DNA from: Baia soyae
GTDB taxonomy: Bacteria; Bacillota; Bacilli; Thermoactinomycetales; Thermoactinomycetaceae
Direction: 5' to 3'
Assembly (NCBI RefSeq): GCF_004341445.1
Contig: NZ_SLXV01000013.1
Span: 1 to 60,701 of the forward strand
DNA length: 60,701 nucleotides
Below are positions 53,239 through 60,701 of the stretch, one piece after another. The position numbers and the translations under genes are program-made. Position 1 is the first letter of the stretch, and every line of letters starts with the position of its first letter. The notes under the pieces were generated by a model. The model did not search any database. It had not been told where the DNA came from and saw only the letters and a program-made list of their open reading frames with translations.

Positions 53239-54171
53239 ATGATGAAGCCCAATTTGTTGGTGATTGTGGGACCGACTGCTGTGGGGAAAACGTCTCTAAG
53301 TTTGGAATTAGCTGGGGAGTTTCATGGAGAAATCATATCTGGTGACTCGATGCAAGTCTACCGATATATGGATATTGGGACAGCAAAAGCATCAAAGGAA
53401 GAGATGGAACTTGTTCCTCATCATCTCATTGATCTATACGATCCCGATTATCCTTTTTCAGTGCAGGAGTTTCAAAAGGTTGCTAGAGAAGCGATTGCAG
53501 AAGTATCGGAGCGATCTCACCTTCCTATTTTGGTAGGTGGGACGGGCTTATATGTGGATTCAGTAACGCATAACTACCGTATGCCAGATGTAAAAGAAAA
53601 CCCTAGCTTAAGACAAGAGTTAAGAGAGTTGGCAGAAAAAGAAGGAAATGAGGCTCTACATAAACGTTTGCAAGAAGTAGACCCGACATCTGCAGAGAAA
53701 TTACATCCAAATGATCAGAAGCGCTTAATCCGGGCTTTAGAGGTGTATGATCAGACAGGCCAGTCGATCTCGCAACTAAGTAAAAAAGGAGATTCTCCCT
53801 ATCGTTCATTATGGGTTGGTCTAACCATGCCACGGGACTTACTGTACGAACGAATTAATCTCCGCGTTGATCTGATGATCGAGCAGGGGCTTGTAGAAGA
53901 GGTACAGATGCTACGTGAAAAAGGATACCAAAGGACGGCTACTTCGATGCATGCGATCGGTTACAAGGAGGTTTACCGGTATCTAGATGGAGAATGGTCT
54001 TTGGATGCTGCGATTGAACAGATCAAGAAGGGATCCCGTAATTATGCGAAGCGTCAGCTCTCATGGTTTAGGCGATCGGATGAAATTTATTGGTACGATG
54101 TAACGAAAAAAGGAATCTTTGAAGAAATTAAGGAGCAAGTGGCAGGAAAGTTTCCAGAGTACAGAGAATAA
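53239..54171 (+). CDS. miaA: tRNA dimethylallyltransferase
   Basis: 310 residues. Transfers the dimethylallyl group to A37 of tRNAs reading UNN codons; MiaB then methylthiolates it. P-loop 'GPTAVGKTSLSLELA', 'SGDSMQVYRYMDIGTAK', 'HHLIDLYDPDYPFS' and 'LVGGTGLYVDSV' are family motifs. ATG 53239 (or 53242) follows AAAGGCGG. It is followed by hfq after 33 bp, the classic miaA-hfq order. Confidence 0.96.
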   Translation: MMKPNLLVIVGPTAVGKTSLSLELAGEFHGEIISGDSMQVYRYMDIGTAKASKEEMELVPHHLIDLYDPDYPFSVQEFQKVAREAIAEVSERSHLPILVGGTGLYVDSVTHNYRMPDVKENPSLRQELRELAEKEGNEALHKRLQEVDPTSAEKLHPNDQKRLIRALEVYDQTGQSISQLSKKGDSPYRSLWVGLTMPRDLLYERINLRVDLMIEQGLVEEVQMLREKGYQRTATSMHAIGYKEVYRYLDGEWSLDAAIEQIKKGSRNYAKRQLSWFRRSDEIYWYDVTKKGIFEEIKEQVAGKFPEYRE

Positions 54172-54204
54172 ATACCTTACTGATAAACATAGGAGGTACT
54201 TACT

Positions 54205-54453
54205 TTGAAACAGGCCATTAATATCCAAGATACATTTTTGAATCAGATTCGAAAAGAATCAGTACCCGTAACCATCTATTTAATGAACGGATTTCAATTA
54301 CGAGGTGTCATTAGAGGCTTTGATAACTTTACGATTGTGATCGATAGCGAAGGCAAGCAACAAATGGTTTATAAGCATGCGATCTCTACGTTTACACCAG
54401 CACGTCCTGTATCTCTTATGTCTCAAGAAGATAAAGAAGTAGAAGTCAAGTGA
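54205..54453 (+). CDS. hfq: RNA chaperone Hfq
   Basis: 82 residues, Sm-like ring-former that binds small RNAs and mRNAs. Sm1 '[20 protein letters not shown]' and Sm2 '[12 protein letters not shown]' (with the YKH motif) are intact; a short acidic C-terminal tail is typical of Gram-positive Hfq. TTG start with AGGAGGT. Its stop codon lies inside its terminator hairpin. Confidence 0.97.
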   Translation: MKQAINIQDTFLNQIRKESVPVTIYLMNGFQLRGVIRGFDNFTIVIDSEGKQQMVYKHAISTFTPARPVSLMSQEDKEVEVK

Positions 54454-54476
54454 GAATTCATCACTTGGCTTTTTTC
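54445..54476 (+). terminator. Terminator of miaA-hfq, overlapping the hfq stop codon
   Basis: Nine-pair stem GTCAAGTGA (54445-54453)/TCACTTGGC (54461-54469), 7-base loop, then seven T residues. Confidence 0.8.
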
Positions 54477-54545
54477 TATTATCACCAATAAATGGGCATA
54501 TGCGTATATATAGACAGAACAAATAGCCCAGATGAGGTGAACTTC

Positions 54546-55508
54546 ATGAGCAGGAGAGTCCTTGAGGTGCAAGATGAGAAACATCGAATCCAAATCGTGT
54601 TTGATCGAAAACAGAGCGCTGCTACCTGTTCCCTTCCTGCTTGGCAAGAGGAAACGCCTGTCGGTTTAAAGAAGTGTTTTGACCAATTGGGTCAATTAGT
54701 AGGATTAACTCAAGTGAAGGCATTCGTAAAAGAAATATATGCGTGGCTGGAAATCGGTAAGCGAAGGCAAGCTGCTGGTTTAAGTAGTGAACAGCAAGTT
54801 CTCCATATGGTCTTTACTGGGAACCCCGGAACGGGCAAGACAACGGTAGCTAGAATTATGAGCGGTTTGTTTCGGGAGATGGGTATGTTGTCAAAAGGTC
54901 ATTTAGTGGAGGTAGAACGAGCTGATTTAGTGGGAGAGTATATCGGACATACTGCTCAGAAGACGAGAGAGCATGTAAATAAAGCACTTGGTGGAATTCT
55001 ATTTATTGACGAGGCGTATTCGTTAGCTCGTGGTGGAGAAAAAGATTTTGGGAAAGAAGCAATCGATACTCTTGTAAAAGCCATGGAGGACCATAAGAAT
55101 GATTTTATCTTGATTCTAGCGGGTTATTCATGGGAGATGAGTAATTTTTTAAGCTCCAACCCTGGTTTGCCTTCTCGGTTCCCTGTCCAGCTTGAGTTTT
55201 CTGATTTTCCGATTCAACAACTGCTCGAAATTGCTGAATGCATGACAAATGAGAGACAATATCGTTTATCCGTTGCAGCAAAAGAGAAGTTACGAAATCA
55301 TGTGCAACGGGAAATGGAGCGTTTAGATCGTCCTTTTGGGAATGCCCGCTATATCCGCAATTCGATTGAACAGGCCGTTCGCCAACATGCTGTTCGGTTG
55401 CTGCAGATGCCTTATGCAAATCGAAACGATTTAATGACCTTGCGTTCAGATGATTTTCAGTTAGACGAGGTCGAAAAGAAAACACCTGTTCAGTCATGGT
55501 ATAATTAA
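54546..55508 (+). CDS. spoVK: Stage V sporulation protein K
   Basis: 320 residues. AAA+ ATPase required for proper spore maturation; CbbX-like core. Walker A 'GNPGTGKTTVARIM', Walker B 'ILFIDEAYSLARGG', and an arginine finger in 'FPVQLEFSDFP' context are visible. The frame is open from 54492, but ATG 54546 is preceded by GATGAGGTG. A CATATG-type AT-rich box near 54497 could be a sporulation promoter -10, unproven. Order hfq-spoVK-hflX-ynbB-glnRA matches B. subtilis. Confidence 0.92.
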   Translation: MSRRVLEVQDEKHRIQIVFDRKQSAATCSLPAWQEETPVGLKKCFDQLGQLVGLTQVKAFVKEIYAWLEIGKRRQAAGLSSEQQVLHMVFTGNPGTGKTTVARIMSGLFREMGMLSKGHLVEVERADLVGEYIGHTAQKTREHVNKALGGILFIDEAYSLARGGEKDFGKEAIDTLVKAMEDHKNDFILILAGYSWEMSNFLSSNPGLPSRFPVQLEFSDFPIQQLLEIAECMTNERQYRLSVAAKEKLRNHVQREMERLDRPFGNARYIRNSIEQAVRQHAVRLLQMPYANRNDLMTLRSDDFQLDEVEKKTPVQSWYN

Positions 55509-55525
55509 GCTTATTTCATTGTCTT

Positions 55526-56824
55526 TTGGAAGGATGGATACCAATCGAAGAAATGGTAGAGAGAGAACGAGCCATACTTGTCAGTTGTGGCTCTAAGTTG
55601 CATGAATGGGAGCTTCGTTCTTCTTTGGAAGAATTAGCAGGCTTAGCAGATACGGCTCATGCAGAAGTACTTGAACAAGTGATTCAGTTCCGCGATCGAA
55701 AAGATCGTGCGTGGTTGGTCGGAAAAGGAAAAGCTGAAGAGATCGCACAGTTAGTAGAGGATTTAGAGGCCGACTTGGTCATTTTTGATCAAGAGCTAAT
55801 TCCTTCCCAAATCAAGCACCTAGAAGAGCTTATCGATGCAAAAGTTATTGATCGGACGCAGTTAATCCTTGATATATTTGCAGGGCGTGCACAGACGAAA
55901 GAAGGCCGTCTGCAAGTTGAACTAGCTCAGCTCCAGTATATGCTACCAAGGCTAGTAGGGAAGCGGAAAGAGCTATCTAGACTAGGTGGCGGTATTGGAA
56001 CCCGTGGTCCTGGTGAGAAGAAGCTTGAAACGGATCGAAGACATATCAGACGTCAAATTGATATTTTGAAACACGACTTAGAAGAAGTACGCAAACATCG
56101 GCAGCTCCATCAAGCAAGACGAAAGAAGCAGGCAGTAACGCAAGTTTCCCTCGTTGGTTATACAAATGCCGGGAAGTCTACGTTACTCAATCAGTTAACC
56201 GAATCAGAAGTGTTAGCGGAGGATAAGTTATTCGCTACCTTGGATCCGACATCGCGTAAACTAGATCTTTCTAACGGGCAAGAGGTTTTATTGACCGATA
56301 CGGTTGGTTTTATCCGCAATCTTCCGCACCAATTAGTAGCGTCTTTTCGGAGTACCCTTGAACAGGTAACAGAAGCCGATTTGCTACTACATGTGGTAGA
56401 TGCGAGCCATCCTGAATCATCTGAACAAATGAAGGTAGTAGAAGAGGTTTTGGAAGAGTTAGGCGCGGCGCATATCCCGACGCTGATTGTTTTTAATAAA
56501 GTGGATCAAATGGTGGAGAGATCGATTCAAGAAGAATCGGAAGAGCGCGAAGGGAATCGAATTATGATTTCTGCGTTTCAGCAATCTGATTTAGAGCGTC
56601 TAAAAGCAAAGATAGAAGAAGCTCTTTATCAACATGACTTTAAAGGAACGGTTTCATTCTCTGTTGAGAAGGGAGACTGGATTTCTGCGCTATATCGTCA
56701 TGCAGAAATCTTACATAGCGAGACAGAGGATTTGGAGATCTCTTTTCAATATCGACTTCCGAGGAACAAATTGAACTCTCTTCCGAGGGATTTGCAAGAG
56801 AAGATGCAATTACGTAATAAGTAA
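55526..56824 (+). CDS. hflX: GTPase HflX
   Basis: 432 residues. Ribosome-associated GTPase that splits stalled ribosomes after stress. The N-terminal nucleotide-binding domain has 'FDQELIPSQIKHLEE', the linker 'GGIGTRGPGEKKLETDRR', and the G domain 'LVGYTNAGKSTLLNQLT', 'DTVGFIRNLPHQLVASFRST' and 'IVFNKVDQM'. The start is uncertain: the upstream TTG at 55526 or ATG at 55553; neither has ideal spacing to GGAAGG at 55529. Confidence 0.94.
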   Translation: MEGWIPIEEMVERERAILVSCGSKLHEWELRSSLEELAGLADTAHAEVLEQVIQFRDRKDRAWLVGKGKAEEIAQLVEDLEADLVIFDQELIPSQIKHLEELIDAKVIDRTQLILDIFAGRAQTKEGRLQVELAQLQYMLPRLVGKRKELSRLGGGIGTRGPGEKKLETDRRHIRRQIDILKHDLEEVRKHRQLHQARRKKQAVTQVSLVGYTNAGKSTLLNQLTESEVLAEDKLFATLDPTSRKLDLSNGQEVLLTDTVGFIRNLPHQLVASFRSTLEQVTEADLLLHVVDASHPESSEQMKVVEEVLEELGAAHIPTLIVFNKVDQMVERSIQEESEEREGNRIMISAFQQSDLERLKAKIEEALYQHDFKGTVSFSVEKGDWISALYRHAEILHSETEDLEISFQYRLPRNKLNSLPRDLQEKMQLRNK

Positions 56825-56883
56825 ATTACAGAACAAAGTGAGCAGATCTGTCGAACGAATAAACAATAGAAATTGGTGTACAC

Positions 56884-58146
56884 ATGAAGCTAAAACATGC
56901 AACGTGGATTCAAGAACTACAGTCGAAGGTCGTAAAGCAGATTCAACCTATCATCAGTCAAATCGAAGAACGCGTCGATGTGCATCAATGGCGCGTTCTT
57001 GATGCGTTTCGTAAACATGCTGTGAGCGATTATCATCTCCATTCGTCTACAGGATATGGATATGATGACATGGGCCGGGAAGTGTTTGAACGAATTTTTG
57101 CCGATTTGTTTGGTGCTGAGATGGCGTTGGTCAGATCCAATATTATTTCGGGCACACATGCGATTGCGAGCAGTTTATACGGAAATTTACGCCCGGGGGA
57201 AGAGTTGATTTATCTTACTGGAACCCCGTATGACACATTACATAAAGTGATTGGAAAAGCGGGAGATGGGACAGGCTCATTAGCGGACTATGGAATTCGA
57301 TATCGAGAAATTCCTTTGCTTGATGGTGGAGAGATCGATTGGGATGCATTTAGGCAATCCGTCAGTGAGAGTACAAAAGTGGTTGGGATTCAGCGCTCTC
57401 GTGGCTATGCAGATCGTCCTTCCTTTACCATCGCGCGTATTCAGGGCATGATTACACAAATTCGTCAAATAGCACCTCAAGCGGTTATTTTTGTGGATAA
57501 CTGTTATGGAGAGTTTGTAGAGGACATGGAGCCGACGCATGTAGGAGCTGATATTGTAGCGGGTTCGCTCATCAAAAATCCCGGTGGAGGATTGGCTAAA
57601 TCAGGTGGATATATGGTCGGGAAGAAGGAGTTCATCGAAAAGGCGGCTTCACGCCTCGTTGCTCCGGGTATAGGGGTAGAAGGTGGTGCCACCTATGGTT
57701 ATCAACGCGACTATTACCAAGGACTGTTTTTAGCGCCTCATGTAGTAGGAGAAGCATTAAAGGGTGTCGTGTTTGCTTCTGCCATGTTAAAAGAAGTGGG
57801 CTTTCAGACGACTCCTAGTTGGGACGAGCTACGAACGGATATTATTCAGCAAATTCGACTAGGGAGCGCTGATTTATTGATTGCTTTTTGTCAAGGCATC
57901 CAGAGCGCGAGTCCGGTTGATGCCCATATCACTCCGATTCCGGCGGCGATGCCTGGATATCAAGATCCTGTGATTATGGCAGCTGGAACATTTGTCCAAG
58001 GAGCGAGTATTGAGCTATCAGCTGATGGACCGCTTCGTGAGCCGTATATTGCCTTTCTTCAAGGTGGGCTTACCTATTCACATGTAAAAATTGCAATGAT
58101 GCAGGCGTTGGATCGTATGAAAACAACGGGTTCACTTCCATTGTAA
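56884..58146 (+). CDS. ynbB: Methionine gamma-lyase/aluminium-resistance family PLP protein YnbB
   Basis: 420 residues, PLP fold type I. The PLP lysine is in 'AGSLIKNPGGGLAKSGG'. 'SGTHAIASSLYGNLRPGE' binds the cofactor phosphate, and the family start 'YDDMGREVFERIFADLFGAE' is present. B. subtilis YnbB belongs to this family, often annotated as a methionine gamma-lyase-like or aluminium-resistance protein; the true substrate is unsettled. It lies between hflX and glnR as in B. subtilis. Confidence 0.9.
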   Translation: MKLKHATWIQELQSKVVKQIQPIISQIEERVDVHQWRVLDAFRKHAVSDYHLHSSTGYGYDDMGREVFERIFADLFGAEMALVRSNIISGTHAIASSLYGNLRPGEELIYLTGTPYDTLHKVIGKAGDGTGSLADYGIRYREIPLLDGGEIDWDAFRQSVSESTKVVGIQRSRGYADRPSFTIARIQGMITQIRQIAPQAVIFVDNCYGEFVEDMEPTHVGADIVAGSLIKNPGGGLAKSGGYMVGKKEFIEKAASRLVAPGIGVEGGATYGYQRDYYQGLFLAPHVVGEALKGVVFASAMLKEVGFQTTPSWDELRTDIIQQIRLGSADLLIAFCQGIQSASPVDAHITPIPAAMPGYQDPVIMAAGTFVQGASIELSADGPLREPYIAFLQGGLTYSHVKIAMMQALDRMKTTGSLPL

Positions 58147-58166
58147 ATGGAATAAGGAGGATATAT

Positions 58167-58649
58167 GTGGTAACGATAACTGTTGTATGGATTATTATTA
58201 TTGCCTTGTTTGCTTTGGCTTTCTTAGGTTTGGTATTTCCAGTTTTACCAGATGTCCCTTTGTTGATGGCTGGTTTTGTGATGTACCACTTTTTTGTGGA
58301 TGATCAAGCACTAGGGTTATGGTTCTGGATCATTACAAGTATTGTGATGGTATTAAGCTTCTTGGTCGACAATTTTGCTAGTGGGATCGCGGCTAAGCGA
58401 GCGGGTGGATCGAGCGGTTCATTTTGGGCAGCGGCACTTGGAGCAATTGTGTTTTCGCTCTTTCTAGGTCCACTTGGAGTCATAGTAGGTCCTTTCGTTT
58501 TTGTTTTAGTCGTTGAGTGGATTCGGACTCAAGATTTCAAAAAAGCGTTATCTATTGGGATAAGTACATTAATTGGTTTTATCGGTGGTATGTTAGTGAA
58601 ATTGATTATTTTAATTGCATTGTTAGTGTGGTTTTTTGTCTTAATCTAA
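58167..58649 (+). CDS. DUF456 family membrane protein
   Basis: 160 residues with five membrane segments (about 5-25, 30-46, 52-70, 83-115, 126-158), very glycine-rich. 'GLVFPVLPDVPLLMAGFV' and 'LGAIVFSLFLGPLGVIVGPF' match the DUF456 family of small membrane proteins. Function unknown. GTG start with AAGGAGG. It is 20 bp after ynbB and 129 bp before glnR. Confidence 0.85.
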   Translation: MVTITVVWIIIIALFALAFLGLVFPVLPDVPLLMAGFVMYHFFVDDQALGLWFWIITSIVMVLSFLVDNFASGIAAKRAGGSSGSFWAAALGAIVFSLFLGPLGVIVGPFVFVLVVEWIRTQDFKKALSIGISTLIGFIGGMLVKLIILIALLVWFFVLI

Positions 58650-58677
58650 GGGTGGTTTTACATAAAAAAAGTTTTTG

Positions 58678-58727
58678 TGTTAACTTTTCTTACATAGGTT
58701 GACATAAATACTGACAAAGCATAAAAT
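58678..58727 (+). promoter_or_regulatory. glnRA promoter with two GlnR/TnrA operators
   Basis: Upstream box TGTTAACTTTTCTTACA (58678-58694) fits TGTNA-N7-TNACA exactly. Second box TGACATAAATACTGACA (58700-58716) fits with one change. -35 TTGACA (58699-58704), 17-base spacer, -10 TAAAAT (58722-58727), so the second box covers the -35. This is the B. subtilis glnRA arrangement. Confidence 0.8.
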
Positions 58728-58778
58728 GAATGGTGTTGAATCACTCAACTCCTTCTACAGAAAGGAGGGGCCGTCATC

Positions 58779-59195
58779 ATGAATGATGAGATGCGGCGAA
58801 ATATGCCTTTGTTTCCAATTGGAACCGTAACAAAATTGACTGATCTAACGCCACGTCAAGTTCGTTACTATGAGCAACAAGGTTTAATCCAGCCTGAGCG
58901 TACAAATGGAAACCAGCGTCTATTTTCCTTTAACGATGTAGAACGCTTATTTGAAATTAAATCGTTGATCGAAAAAGGAATTAACCTTGCAGGCGTCAAG
59001 GAAATGTTACAGAAAAACCATCAGATTCTAGAAGCAAACAAAGAGGTGGAAAAAGCGCAAGCTGAGGTTGTGAAGGTGAAGCAAGAGTTGTCCGAACGAG
59101 AACTACGTCGGTTACTCAAACGCGATCTTCTGCATCCAAAGCTAGGCCGTACTTCGGAAGTGTACGGTGAGTTCTCGCGTTTTTTTCGCAACTGA
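58779..59195 (+). CDS. glnR: Glutamine synthetase repressor GlnR (MerR family)
   Basis: 138 residues. N-terminal MerR winged helix ('GTVTKLTDLTPRQVRYYEQQ', 'NQRLFSFNDVERL') and a regulatory C-terminal tail that senses feedback-inhibited glutamine synthetase. ATG 58779 follows GAAAGGAGGGG. It represses its own operon through the two operators just upstream and probably other nitrogen genes elsewhere. Confidence 0.95.
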   Translation: MNDEMRRNMPLFPIGTVTKLTDLTPRQVRYYEQQGLIQPERTNGNQRLFSFNDVERLFEIKSLIEKGINLAGVKEMLQKNHQILEANKEVEKAQAEVVKVKQELSERELRRLLKRDLLHPKLGRTSEVYGEFSRFFRN

Positions 59196-59228
59196 TAACG
59201 TAACTACTTTGAAGGGAGAATGATGGAT

Positions 59229-60566
59229 ATGGCACGATTTACGAGAGAAGATATTTTAAAACAAGCGGTGGAACTAAATGTTCAATATATCCGTCTTCAA
59301 TTTACCGATTTACTTGGAACGATTAAAAATGTGGAGATTCCGCGTAGCCAGTTGGAAAAAGCACTTGATAATAAAATGATGTTTGATGGATCTTCGATTG
59401 AAGGATTTGTTCGCATCGAAGAATCCGACATGTATCTATATCCAGATCTCGATACATGGGTTGTTTATCCATGGGTTGCAGCAGGTGACTCAAAGGTAGG
59501 TGCCCTTACTTGTGATATCTACAACTCAGATGGTACCCCATTTGCAGGAGATCCACGTGGGATTCTAAAAAAAGTGATGGCAGAAGCGAAAGAGCTTGGT
59601 TTTACTTCCTTTAACGTAGGACCAGAGCCAGAGTTTTTCCTCTTTAAAACGGATGACAAAGGGAACCCAACTCTTGATCTAAATGACCAAGGTGGTTACT
59701 TTGACCTAGCGCCACTTGATCTCGGCGAAAACTGCCGTCGTGATATCGTGCTTACTCTTGAGCAAATGGGCTTTGAAATTGAAGCTTCCCACCACGAGGT
59801 AGCTCCTGGACAGCATGAAATCGACTTCAAATATGCGGATGCTATCAAAGCAGCAGACCAAATCCAAACATTTAAATTGGTAGTAAAAAATGTAGCACGT
59901 AATTATGGCTTGCATGCAACCTTTATGCCGAAACCACTATTTGGTGTCAATGGTTCGGGTATGCATTGTCATCAGTCTCTCTTCCGTGGAAACGAAAATG
60001 CTTTCTATGATGAGAGTGATGAGCTAGGCTTATCGGAAACAGCACTTCACTATCTAGCTGGAATTTTAAAGCACGCTCGTGCTTTTACAGCCGTAACCAA
60101 CCCGCTAATCAACTCCTATAAGCGTTTGGTACCTGGTTATGAAGCGCCTTGCTATGTAGCTTGGTCGCCAAAAAACCGTAGCCCATTAGTTCGTGTACCT
60201 GCTTCTCGTGGTCTCAGTACTCGGATCGAGGTTCGTTCTCCAGACCCAGCAGCAAACCCTTACCTAGCACTTGCTACGATGCTAGCCGCTGGTTTGGATG
60301 GGATTAAGAACAAGTTAGTAGCACCTCCACAAACAGACCGCAACATCTACGTTATGGATGAGCAAGAGCGTAGAGATGCAGGCATTAACAGTTTACCAGC
60401 AAACTTGTATGAAGCGATTCAAGAGCTTCAAAACGATACGGTTATCGCAAATGCACTTGGTGAACATGCATTTAGCCACTTTGTAGAAGCAAAAGAAATC
60501 GAATGGGACTTGTTCCGCACCACCGTTCATGAATGGGAACGCGAGCAATACATGTCTCTCTATTAA
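59229..60566 (+). CDS. glnA: Glutamine synthetase, type I
   Basis: 445 residues, GSI-alpha type like B. subtilis (no adenylylation tyrosine loop). Makes glutamine from glutamate, ammonia and ATP; dodecamer. '[19 protein letters not shown]', 'GPEPEFFLF', '[16 protein letters not shown]', '[12 protein letters not shown]' and '[20 protein letters not shown]' are active-site motifs. Start ATG 59229 matches the family N-terminus (MARFTREDI); ATG 59220 and 59223 are in frame but closer to AGGGAG. In Bacillus the enzyme also signals nitrogen state to GlnR and TnrA. Confidence 0.97.
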   Translation: MARFTREDILKQAVELNVQYIRLQFTDLLGTIKNVEIPRSQLEKALDNKMMFDGSSIEGFVRIEESDMYLYPDLDTWVVYPWVAAGDSKVGALTCDIYNSDGTPFAGDPRGILKKVMAEAKELGFTSFNVGPEPEFFLFKTDDKGNPTLDLNDQGGYFDLAPLDLGENCRRDIVLTLEQMGFEIEASHHEVAPGQHEIDFKYADAIKAADQIQTFKLVVKNVARNYGLHATFMPKPLFGVNGSGMHCHQSLFRGNENAFYDESDELGLSETALHYLAGILKHARAFTAVTNPLINSYKRLVPGYEAPCYVAWSPKNRSPLVRVPASRGLSTRIEVRSPDPAANPYLALATMLAAGLDGIKNKLVAPPQTDRNIYVMDEQERRDAGINSLPANLYEAIQELQNDTVIANALGEHAFSHFVEAKEIEWDLFRTTVHEWEREQYMSLY

Positions 60567-60580
60567 GATATAGGATCTAA

Positions 60581-60611
60581 TGAAACCATCTACGCTGTGT
60601 AGATGGTTTCA
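60581..60611 (+). terminator. Hairpin after glnA
   Basis: Perfect 13-pair stem TGAAACCATCTAC (60581-60593)/GTAGATGGTTTCA (60599-60611), 5-base loop, no T-run. Its last three bases overlap the first three of the 93-bp repeat module, whose own hairpin (arms 60622-60632 and 60646-60656) is followed by T residues and finishes the termination. Confidence 0.7.
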
Positions 60612-60701
60612 GACTGCAGACAAACCTCTTCTGAACAACAAGTTTAGAAGAGGTTTTTGTGTGAATTGACTCAAATATCGTTTATGGCGATGGTTTCTCC
60701 A
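60609..60701 (+). repeat. 93-bp terminal module, right copy
   Basis: Exact reverse complement of 3-95. Begins at TCAGACTGCAGAC, holds an 11-bp stem (AAACCTCTTCT/AGAAGAGGTTT) followed by a T-run, then 43 bases running to the end of the window. The window stops inside or at the edge of the repeat. Confidence 0.9.

Noticed and set aside
3-60701. Direct terminal repeat, i.e. circular plasmid or phage genome
   Set aside because: The end repeats are inverted, not direct, and gene content is chromosomal.
1-60701. tRNA, rRNA, CRISPR arrays or transposase genes
   Set aside because: No tRNA-like cloverleaf arms, regularly spaced direct repeats or transposase motifs were seen on reading.

Overview
The window (60.7 kb) reads as chromosome of a low-GC, endospore-forming member of the Bacillales. 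Evidence: the menaquinol:cytochrome c reductase operon qcrABC, bacillithiol genes bshB1/bshA, the ypi/ypj conserved genes, spore genes cotE, spoVK and ypjB, and a glnRA operon with GlnR operators. A Thermoactinomycetaceae-like genus is plausible from the gene mix, but I could not test this.

Layout. (1) 1-9.7 kb: a minus-strand DNA alkylation-repair-type gene, then ndk, holB, aroC, aroB, hisC, a membrane protein, coaA, an unrecognised gene and ypiB. (2) 9.7-22.9 kb: ypiF, qcrABC, ypjA, ypjB, a minus-strand YitT-family gene, ypjD, dapB, mgsA, bshB1, bshA, cca, birA, panBCD. This is nearly the Bacillus subtilis gene order. (3) 22.9-41.1 kb: accessory region with a TPR protein, Ku, and a one-direction locus of ten genes. 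That locus has an ABC exporter pair followed by stand-alone malonyl transferase, ketoreductase, acyl carrier protein and dehydratase, a very large GNAT fusion protein, a GT-B-like protein, a GcvT-like protein and a fused ketosynthase/chain-length-factor. It is followed by a 588-bp non-coding stretch of nested inverted repeats, a sugar-nucleotide transferase, a small membrane protein and a HAD phosphatase. (4) 41.2-60.6 kb: miaB, ricA (ymcA), cotE, an amidoligase-like gene, mutS, mutL, miaA, hfq, spoVK, hflX, ynbB, a DUF456-type protein, glnR, glnA. Between mutL and miaA sit a Thg1-like RNA 3'-5' polymerase, a small P-loop kinase, a methyltransferase with no standard start codon, and an acetyltransferase.

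Blocks 2 and 4 are far apart in B. subtilis, so block 3 marks a synteny breakpoint. The best candidate for an undescribed system is 25.6-38.3 kb. It looks like a type II, partly reducing polyketide or fatty-acid line in which the active KS and the inactive KS (chain-length factor) are one 816-residue polypeptide. It has an adjacent exporter and possible sugar-transfer partners, and its product is unknown. A second candidate is the Thg1-like/kinase pair, which may repair RNA 5' ends and appears inserted next to a duplicated scrap of the mutL 3' end.

The two ends of the window carry the same 93-bp sequence in opposite orientation. In both copies it abuts a gene-specific terminator hairpin, so the ends probably lie in a dispersed repeat. 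I saw no tRNA or rRNA genes, CRISPR arrays, transposase genes or prophage.
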